Shown: positions 28,130 through 33,665 of the stretch, piece by piece
How the letters are laid out: the number at the start of each line of letters is the position of its first letter
Position numbering within the stretch: the first letter of the stretch is position 1
From: Xanthomonas dyei
GTDB lineage: Bacteria > Pseudomonadota > Gammaproteobacteria > Xanthomonadales > Xanthomonadaceae
Assembly (NCBI RefSeq): GCF_002939865.1
Contig: NZ_MDEE01000011.1
Span: forward strand, 93,755 to 127,419
Length of the DNA: 33,665 bases
Reading direction: 5' to 3'
Program-made: the position numbers and the translations under genes
The notes under the pieces: generated by a model
Told to the model about the DNA's origin: nothing
Seen by the model: the letters and a program-made list of their open reading frames with translations, nothing else
The model's database searches: none

Positions 28130-28870
28130 CTAATGCAAGTAGCCTGCCAATTTCGACTCGATGTTGCGCGGGTTCTCGCCCTGGGCGATCCCAATCAGCC
28201 CTTCGATCGCCATTTCGCGCTCGTTGGTGCTGCAATGGATCACGCTCTTGAGCTTGGCCGCCACCGGTAGAAACAGCAGATTGGCCGAGGCAATGCCGTA
28301 AATGGTGGCGGTGAACGCCGCCGCGATGCCGTGGCCGAGCATGGCCGGGTCGGCCAGATTCTTCATCACCGCCATCAGGCCGAGGACCGCGCCGATGATG
28401 CCCAGCGTGGGCGCATAGATGCCCATGCCTTCGAACACCTTGGCTGCGGCAAGATCCTGACGCTCCTGGTTATCGACTTCGATTTCCAGCATATGCCGCA
28501 TGGATTCGGGCTCCACGCCGTCGACCAGCATCTGCAGGCCCTTGCGCAGGAAGGCATCGCTCTGGCGCGGCAGCTGGTCTTCCAGGCCCAGCAGGCCCTG
28601 ACGACGCGCGATGTTGCTCCATTCCACGATCCGCGCCACCAGCTGCGGGCGATCGCTGGCCGGCGGCTGGATCACCCAGCGCAGGATCTTGAACGCGCGC
28701 CGGAAAACTGCCGGCGAGGTATGCAGCAGGATCGCCGCTACCGTCCCGACGATCACGATCACGAAGGCAGCCGGCGACCACAGCGACGAAATGCCGGCGC
28801 CTTTCAACACGCTGCCGCCCACGATCGCAACGATCGCCAGCACCAGTCCGATAATGCTCAGTCTGTCCAT
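28130..28870 (-). CDS. motC: Flagellar stator protein MotC (MotA family)
   Basis: A 246-residue MotA/ExbB-type membrane protein with four TM segments (about 4-24, 33-50, 150-172, 185-206). A long cytoplasmic loop lies between TM2 and TM3 with conserved charges. Conserved prolines are in MGIYAPTLGIIGAVLGLM and FLPVAAKLK. With MotD it forms the torque-generating stator ring. The start MDRLSIIG is typical of the family, but no Shine-Dalgarno is visible: the FliA -10 box ends only 7 bases before the ATG, so the mRNA is probably leaderless or nearly so. First gene of motC-motD-parA-parP. Confidence 0.96.
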   Translation of the reverse strand: MDRLSIIGLVLAIVAIVGGSVLKGAGISSLWSPAAFVIVIVGTVAAILLHTSPAVFRRAFKILRWVIQPPASDRPQLVARIVEWSNIARRQGLLGLEDQLPRQSDAFLRKGLQMLVDGVEPESMRHMLEIEVDNQERQDLAAAKVFEGMGIYAPTLGIIGAVLGLMAVMKNLADPAMLGHGIAAAFTATIYGIASANLLFLPVAAKLKSVIHCSTNEREMAIEGLIGIAQGENPRNIESKLAGYLH

Positions 28871-28877
28871 GCAAGCG

Positions 28878-28904
28878 GTATCGGCCCAGGCGCGGCGGAC
28901 TTGA
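28878..28904 (-). promoter_or_regulatory. FliA (sigma-28) promoter of the motC operon
   Basis: Minus strand TCAA (28901-28904; TCAAGTCC), exactly 15 bases, GCCGATAC (28878-28885). Only 7 bases separate it from the motC ATG (28870). The -10 matches the sigma-28 consensus at seven of eight positions. Confidence 0.72.
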
Positions 28905-29000
28905 TAGAGGCGGGCGGTTGGCGCGCCAGAAAGTTGTCGTTCTGGGGTCTGCGCCCGCTTCCTTGCGTGCGCGCCGCGTGCGCGTCATTGGAGCCGGTTC

Positions 29001-29053
29001 TGCACAAGTCCCTCTCCCGCCTGCGGGAGAGGGGTTGGGGTGAGGGTACGGGC
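29001..29053. repeat. REP-like palindromic repeat, copy 1
   Basis: A 53-base element with a CCTCTCCCGC...GCGGGAGAGG hairpin followed by GGTTGGGGTGAGGGTACGGG. It matches 29339-29391 at 51 of 53 positions. The copy is flanked by an 18-19-base direct repeat containing GCGTCAT and GGAGCCGGT (about 28981-28998 and 29093-29110). Confidence 0.85.
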
Positions 29054-29220
29054 ACCTCGGGGTTGAGCTGGCGGGCTCCGGTGCGCAGCTTGCGCGTCAT
29101 GGGAGCCGGTAGCGCATCGTGACCACTCTGCCAATGCCAACAGACTGGTGCGTTTTCATCGGGGGGGAGTCTGTGTTGATCGACTGTCGGCCGGATCCCT
29201 GTCGGCGATGCCGCCCCCAT

Positions 29221-29328
29221 CCGCCCTTCGGGCACCTTCCCCCGCACGCGAGGGAAGGGACGAACGCATGCAGGAGAAGAATGAAATCGCATGCCATTCG
29301 GGCACCCTCTCCGACCGTGGGAGAAGGA
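29221..29328. repeat. Two further palindromic units of a second type
   Basis: Two units share TTCGGGCACC followed by a hairpin. The first has CCTTCCC (29235-29241) pairing with GGGAAGG (29252-29258); the second has CCCTCTCC...GGGAGAAGG at about 29305-29326. They lie between the two 53-base copies. Confidence 0.6.
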
Positions 29329-29338
29329 CGAAGTCGTC

Positions 29339-29391
29339 TGCACAAGCCCCTCTCCCGCTTGCGGGAGAGGGGTTGGGGTGAGGGTACGGGC
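29339..29391. repeat. REP-like palindromic repeat, copy 2
   Basis: Same element and orientation as 29001-29053, with two substitutions. Elements of this kind are common between genes in xanthomonads; no REP-associated transposase gene is present in the window. Confidence 0.85.
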
Positions 29392-29460
29392 CACCTTTGG
29401 GCCGAGGTTGTACGGAATGTAGTTCGTCACGCACCTGCGCGCAGCAAGATCTACGGAAAC

Positions 29461-29489
29461 GACAATGGCCGCTGTGTGCGGCCGTTGTC
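29461..29489. terminator. Strong hairpin, terminator-like, owner unknown
   Basis: GACAA-T-GGCCGC pairs with GCGGCC-G-TTGTC around a TGTGT loop (12 pairs including one G-T wobble). Neither side has a good T-run, and no supported gene ends next to it on either strand. Confidence 0.4.
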
Positions 29490-30224
29490 ATTACTCAGGC
29501 AACCCGGATCGTAAACTGCCGATACCGCTGCGCGACTCGCGCGCCACGTCGGTAGCGACGCGGCATCCTGGCTCGCGCCGCAGGCCACTTGCGACCTGAC
29601 AACTTTGCCCAACCGCACCGAGGCCGAAATCAACGTGCAGCCGCGCGCAGCGGCGCAGGGTGCCGGCGGGCCTCAGAGCAGCCGACAAAACGTATGCGCA
29701 ATCAGCCACAGGAGGGTGAGTCGTTTCATGCGTCATTGCGGCGGCAAGGTGGGAGCCAGGCTCCCGGAATACCCGGCAATCAGTTGACGCGACTGCGTGC
29801 AATGCTTCAGTGGAGCCATCGGTGCGGCCGTGATCGGGGTCAGATTCATTGATCGAACGCCCAGGCAATCACAAGCGATAAAGAATGCTCGCGGTATCAG
29901 AATTGCCGTGGCGATGGCAGCCAAGCGGCGTGTGGTGGCCATGTCCTGGAATGTTTCAACACTCATATCGATCCTGCTTCTGGCTGAGCCCGGTTGCAAA
30001 TGATGGGGAGTGCGCAGGCGCTTCGGTACCGCTTGCGCGCGGATTCGGGCGAGGGCGTTTTGCTGGCGGCGATCGAGCTGCTGCTACCGACGACGCAGCA
30101 GGCTGTGCCGTGCCGCGTGCAAGCGTGGCGAGCGCGACCGCGCATCGTGGCGCTTGTATTGCTGCGGCCTGCTGCGCGGCAGAATGCGCTGGCGCATGGG
30201 CTGTGATACTTAGTTTTCCGTTGC

Positions 30225-30240
30225 ATTAGAACGATCTAAT
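30225..30240. promoter_or_regulatory. Palindrome upstream of the TonB-dependent receptor, possible operator
   Basis: ATTAGA (30225-30230) and TCTAAT (30235-30240) are perfect inverted repeats around ACGA, in an AT-rich patch about 145 bases before the receptor start. It could lie in or near the promoter; no regulator gene is adjacent. Confidence 0.4.
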
Positions 30241-30327
30241 CGCATCCGCGCAGAAGGGGAGAGAAGAGGAGGGAAACCGGGTCGCCGCAACGGCGCCGGA
30301 TATTTTTGCGTCACTCGCGCGGTGTTC

Positions 30328-30352
30328 TTGTCCGATCGTTGGATCGATACAA
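30328..30352. promoter_or_regulatory. Second imperfect palindrome before the receptor
   Basis: TTGTCCGATC (30328-30337) and GATCGATACAA (30342-30352) form an imperfect inverted repeat around GTTG, 31 bases before the ATG. It could be a DNA operator or a leader hairpin close to the ribosome binding site. Confidence 0.3.
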
Positions 30353-30383
30353 AGCCGCCGAAGCCGATCACTATTGGGAGAAC

Positions 30384-33300
30384 ATGATCGAAATGAACTG
30401 CATGCCATTCGCACGCAACCGCAGCACCTTGTCCGCCGGTATCGCCATCGCCTTGTTCGCGAGCGCCGCCTCCGCCACCGTCTCCGCCCAGCAGGCCGAC
30501 GGCACGCCGGCGCCCGCGGGCCAGGCCGAGGTGCAGGCCACGGAGCTGGACGCGGTGACGGTAACCGGCTACCGCTACGCGATCGAAAAAAGCCTGGAGC
30601 AGAAGCGCAACGCCAACGCTGTGGTCGATGTGATCACCGCCGAGGACGTGGGCAAGTTCCCCGACAAGAACGTGGCCGATGCGCTGCAGCGCGTGCCCGG
30701 CGTGGTCATCAGCCGCGACGGCGGCGAGGGCAAGAACGTCAGCGTGCGTGGTCTGTCCTCGGAGCTGGTGTTGACCGAATTGAACGGCAACTACATCGCC
30801 ACCGCCGAGTCCAACGGCGACCCGACGCGCTCGTTCAACTACACGCTGCTGCCGTCGAACCTGCTGGGCAGCGCGGAGTTGTACAAGACCCCGGAAGCGC
30901 GCATCGACGAAGGCGGCATCGGCGGCACGGTGATCCTGCAGACGCGGCGCCCGCTGGAACTGGAACCACATTCCGGCTTCGTGTCCGCCGAGGGCACCTG
31001 GTCCGATACCAGCAAGAAGACCGACGGCCAGTTCTCCGGTTCGTACGCGTGGCACGACAAGGACAACCGCTTCGGTGTCTTCGTTGGCTACACGCAGCAG
31101 AAGCGCACCGCACGCACGCTCAATGCCAGTACCGAGAGCTGGCAGTGGTACGGCCGCGACGAAGTCGGCCCGGCGGTGGACGTGAACGGAAATCCGTCGG
31201 ACTTCAACGCCAATTGGTGGGGCGGTACCGGTTTCTGGGACCAGAACAGCAATTACTACACCGGTTTCATGATGCCAACGGCGGTCAGCTTCAACTCCAA
31301 GCAGGAGGACCGCGAGCGCAAGGGTGGGCAGCTGACCTTGCAGTTCAAGCCAACCGACGACCTGACCCTGACCGCGAACTATTTCCGCTTCGATCTGTCG
31401 CAGAACTCGCAGACCAATACCATCAAGATCCCCGAGTGGAACATTGCCCGCTATAACGGCGACGGCAACTGGCGCGGCGGCCGTCTGCTCGACGGGCTGC
31501 AGTTCGATCCCAGCGGCACGATCGTCACTGGCGCCGCCTACAGCCTGCGTCCGGGCAAGACCTACTATTGCAGCGAGGCGCAGGCCGCCGCGGCCGGCCT
31601 GCCTCCCGGCGGCTGGGGCTCGGATGACTGCACGGTGCCGACGCCGCAGATCACCGGCAGCTACAACATCGAGAAATCGCAGTCGCAGACGGTGGACCTG
31701 GGCGGCGAATGGCGTGGCGAGCAGGTGGACGTGGCGTTCAAGGCTGGCCGTACGTGGGCCAAGGGCGGGCCGGAGCTGCAGTTCTCCCTGCCGATCAAGC
31801 CGCGCCTCCAGAATGCCGACGGCAGCTGGAGCAACGGCAACTTCGCCAGCGCCTGGGACCTGACCGGCACGCCGTCCATGACCTTCTCGCCGCAGCTGAT
31901 GCAGAACCTGCGCAACGGTATCCTGCAGGTCGACCTGGGCTCGACCGGCTCGTCCTGGACCCGCAATACCAATCAGCAGCAGTACGCGCAGATCGATACC
32001 ACCTGGCATTTCGATGGCGAGGTCTTCGACTCGCTGCAGTTCGGCCTCAAGCGTCGCGACGGCGGCATCCACCGCAGTACCGGCAACAACTACTGGGTGT
32101 GCCCGGGCACCGATCCGGGCGACTACGACAACCGCTACTGGAACGGGCGCTGCAATGCCATCGCCACCCAGTTCTCGCCGGGCCTGCTGTTCGCGCAGGA
32201 CAACCTGGCCGGTGGCGTCAACGCCAGCGCGTTCCCGGCGATCAACTTCCCTGGCTACATCGGCTACTTGAACCAAACCTACGGCGCGATGCAGACCCGC
32301 AGCGAAGACAACTTCGTCTACAACGTCGACGAGGAGATCTATTCCACCTACCTGCAGCTCAACTTCCACACCGAGCGGCTGCGTGGCAACGTCGGCGTGC
32401 GGGTGGCGCGCACCGGCCAGCGTGCCGATTCCACCGACAAGGTGACCGCCTACAACGACTATTTCTTCGACGGCGCCGACGGCAGTCCGCTGGCCTGCCA
32501 GCAGGGCGCCGCCATGCCCAGCGGTGCCCCGGCCGACACCTATTGCGGCACCGAAGGCTACTGGCGTTTGTCCGACAGCGTGCAGCGCACCGAGTCGTTC
32601 GTGGTCAGCGGGCTGGATCGCAACTACACCGACGTGCTGCCGAGTTTCAATCTGGCCTACGACCTGACCGAAAATCTGCTGCTGCGCGCGGCAGCCGCGA
32701 AGGTGATCGCACGTCCCAGCTACAACGACATCGCCGCGCCTGGCAGCCTGGAGTTCTACAGCCCCGAGTACGTGGCCGACCGGCGCCTGACCGGCGGTGC
32801 CAGCGAGCAGGGCTGGTACGGCTCGGGCAGCAACAAGAACCTGGAGCCGTACAAGGCCAACCAGTTCGACCTGGGGCTGGAATGGTATTTCCACCCGGGT
32901 TCGGTGGCGGGTGTGGGGCTGTTCCGCAAGAACGTGGAGAACTTTGCGGTCGACGTGATCAGCGACGTCAACATGATGGTCGACGGGCAACCGGTCACCG
33001 TACAGAACTACAGCACCCAGGCCGGCGGCCAGGACGCGGTCTCGCAAGGTGTGGAGCTCTACGCGCAGCACACGCTGCCGTTTGGCCTCGGTGTGCAGGT
33101 CAACTACACCTACAACGATGCCAGCAAGGCGGCGGTGCGGCTGGAAGACGGCACCGAGGCCGGCAAGACGTCCATGCCGGGCAGCGCCAGGAACCAGACC
33201 AACCTCACCGTGTTCTACGAAGCCGATAGCCTGCTGCTGCGCGCCTCGTACAACCGTCGTGGCGAACTGGTGCAAGGCCTGGTCAACGGGTTGAACGTCT

Positions 33301-33494
33301 TTGAGGAGCCGTACTACCAGATCGATGTGAACGCGGCCTACAACATCACCCCGGCGCTCAGCCTAACCGCCTCGGTGCTGAACCTGACCAAGCAGGAGTC
33401 CCGCTCGCACCTGGGCGAGGACACCCGAGCCCGCTTCTACAGCGGCGGATACGCAGGCCGGCTGGCGTACTTGGGGCTGACCTACAAGTTCTAG
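30384..33494 (+). CDS. TonB-dependent outer-membrane receptor (TonB-Xanth-Caul type)
   Basis: A 1036-residue receptor. The signal peptide is at about 1-35 (TLSAGIAIALFASAASATVSA), with a possible TonB box near 56-64 (LDAVTVTGY). The plug is at about 66-190 (FPDKNVADALQRVPGVVISRD, VSVRGLSSELVLTELNG, DEGGIGGTVILQT). A large beta-barrel ends in LGLTYKF with terminal Phe. These motifs fit the TonB-dependent family common in Xanthomonas and Caulobacter, often tied to uptake of plant-derived carbohydrates. There is no N-terminal FecA-type signalling domain and no sigma/anti-sigma pair nearby. Starts at 30384, 30393 and 30402 are possible; GGGAG ends 3 bases before the first. The substrate is unknown and no degradation genes are in view. 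Function in chemotaxis is not implied. Confidence 0.95.
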   Translation: MIEMNCMPFARNRSTLSAGIAIALFASAASATVSAQQADGTPAPAGQAEVQATELDAVTVTGYRYAIEKSLEQKRNANAVVDVITAEDVGKFPDKNVADALQRVPGVVISRDGGEGKNVSVRGLSSELVLTELNGNYIATAESNGDPTRSFNYTLLPSNLLGSAELYKTPEARIDEGGIGGTVILQTRRPLELEPHSGFVSAEGTWSDTSKKTDGQFSGSYAWHDKDNRFGVFVGYTQQKRTARTLNASTESWQWYGRDEVGPAVDVNGNPSDFNANWWGGTGFWDQNSNYYTGFMMPTAVSFNSKQEDRERKGGQLTLQFKPTDDLTLTANYFRFDLSQNSQTNTIKIPEWNIARYNGDGNWRGGRLLDGLQFDPSGTIVTGAAYSLRPGKTYYCSEAQAAAAGLPPGGWGSDDCTVPTPQITGSYNIEKSQSQTVDLGGEWRGEQVDVAFKAGRTWAKGGPELQFSLPIKPRLQNADGSWSNGNFASAWDLTGTPSMTFSPQLMQNLRNGILQVDLGSTGSSWTRNTNQQQYAQIDTTWHFDGEVFDSLQFGLKRRDGGIHRSTGNNYWVCPGTDPGDYDNRYWNGRCNAIATQFSPGLLFAQDNLAGGVNASAFPAINFPGYIGYLNQTYGAMQTRSEDNFVYNVDEEIYSTYLQLNFHTERLRGNVGVRVARTGQRADSTDKVTAYNDYFFDGADGSPLACQQGAAMPSGAPADTYCGTEGYWRLSDSVQRTESFVVSGLDRNYTDVLPSFNLAYDLTENLLLRAAAAKVIARPSYNDIAAPGSLEFYSPEYVADRRLTGGASEQGWYGSGSNKNLEPYKANQFDLGLEWYFHPGSVAGVGLFRKNVENFAVDVISDVNMMVDGQPVTVQNYSTQAGGQDAVSQGVELYAQHTLPFGLGVQVNYTYNDASKAAVRLEDGTEAGKTSMPGSARNQTNLTVFYEADSLLLRASYNRRGELVQGLVNGLNVFEEPYYQIDVNAAYNITPALSLTASVLNLTKQESRSHLGEDTRARFYSGGYAGRLAYLGLTYKF

Positions 33495-33508
33495 GCGCCA
33501 ACGTGTCG

Positions 33509-33543
33509 CGCCCATGCCTGCTGCGCAGCGGACGGTATGGGCG
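33509..33543 (+). terminator. Possible hairpin after the receptor gene
   Basis: CGCCCAT (33509-33515) pairs with ATGGGCG (33537-33543), with an inner GCTGCGCAGC palindrome, 14 bases after the stop. No T-run follows. Confidence 0.35.
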
Positions 33544-33607
33544 TGATGGTTGGGCGATTGCCGGGCTGTAGTGGAAGTGAACCTGGAACTTAGGTATCCC
33601 CACGTTT

Positions 33608-33665
33608 TTAAGGTACCAGGCTCATCTGCTCGCGCACTGCTTCGGGCAGGGTGCGCAAGCGTTCT
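33608..33665 (-). CDS. Possible C-terminal end of a gene entering from the right
   Basis: On the minus strand the frame ending at TAA (33608-33610) reads ERLRTLPEAVREQMSLVP from the window edge, which has normal protein composition. Only 18 codons are visible and no family can be assigned. Confidence 0.3.
   Translation of the reverse strand, partial: ERLRTLPEAVREQMSLVP

Larger units (their letters stand above)
28871..30383. other. Long intergenic region between motC and the TonB-dependent receptor
   Basis: About 1.5 kb. It holds the motC promoter, a cluster of palindromic REP-like repeats (about 28980-29391), a strong hairpin at 29461-29489 and two palindromes next to the receptor gene. Between 29490 and 30220 there are only short open frames on both strands without convincing ribosome binding sites, motifs or composition; I support no gene there. 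Confidence 0.5.

Noticed and set aside
29491..29868. 125-codon minus-strand frame ending next to the hairpin at 29461-29489
   Set aside because: No ribosome site at any internal start and no protein-like features; the hairpin begins one base after the stop, closer than usual for a terminator.
30210..33275. 1021-codon open frame on the minus strand opposite the TonB-dependent receptor
   Set aside because: It mirrors the receptor codons (G/C third positions suppress stops), has no domain, low-complexity Val/Gly/Arg/His-rich composition, and the plus frame has a signal peptide, plug motifs and a terminal Phe.

Overview
The window is high-GC DNA that reads as a chromosomal chemotaxis/flagellar-motor island of a gammaproteobacterium, most likely Xanthomonas or a close relative. 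The reasons are the motC-motD-ParA-CheW-like gene order, a TonB-dependent receptor of the Xanthomonas/Caulobacter type, and the palindromic intergenic repeats. The species cannot be fixed from the sequence alone.

Everything from about 28.9 kb down to base 1 is transcribed leftwards (minus strand). In order of transcription it holds: a MotA-type stator (motC) and MotB-type stator (motD); a ParA-family ATPase (ParC type); a CheW-domain protein with a long acidic tandem-repeat region (ParP type); then a STAS protein, cheY and cheA. A run of eight methyl-accepting chemotaxis protein (MCP) genes follows. Within that run sit a small secreted four-helix-bundle protein and an outer-membrane beta-barrel protein coupled to one MCP. 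The eighth MCP runs off the left edge. MCPs are numbered 1 to 8 from left to right.

The MCPs share a 36H/Tsr-like signalling domain and a chain of HAMP-like repeats but differ in sensors. Six have periplasmic helical-bundle domains (MCP1, 2, 3, 4, 7, 8), one has sCache_2 (MCP6) and one dCache (MCP5). MCP4 and MCP5 also carry a cytoplasmic PAS-like domain. Six of the seven complete receptors end in an xWxxF pentapeptide, the likely CheR/CheB tether. MCP6 lacks it and also has a 4-residue deletion in its signalling helix.

By eye, sequences resembling flagellar sigma-28 (FliA) promoters (TMAA, 15 bases, GCCGNTAN) lie before motC, the STAS-cheY-cheA unit, the small secreted protein, the barrel-MCP4 operon and MCP3. 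Weaker versions precede MCP1, 2, 6, 7 and 8. The region therefore looks like one FliA regulon: motor, kinase and response regulator, polar array-positioning proteins and a receptor set. The motC promoter is so close to the start codon that the message should be nearly leaderless.

From 28.9 to 30.4 kb there is a non-coding stretch with a cluster of REP-like palindromes and no convincing gene. From 30.4 to 33.5 kb a plus-strand gene encodes a large TonB-dependent outer-membrane receptor, preceded by two palindromes that could be operators. At the right edge a minus-strand reading frame may be the C-terminus of another gene. No rRNA, tRNA, CRISPR array or complete insertion sequence was seen.
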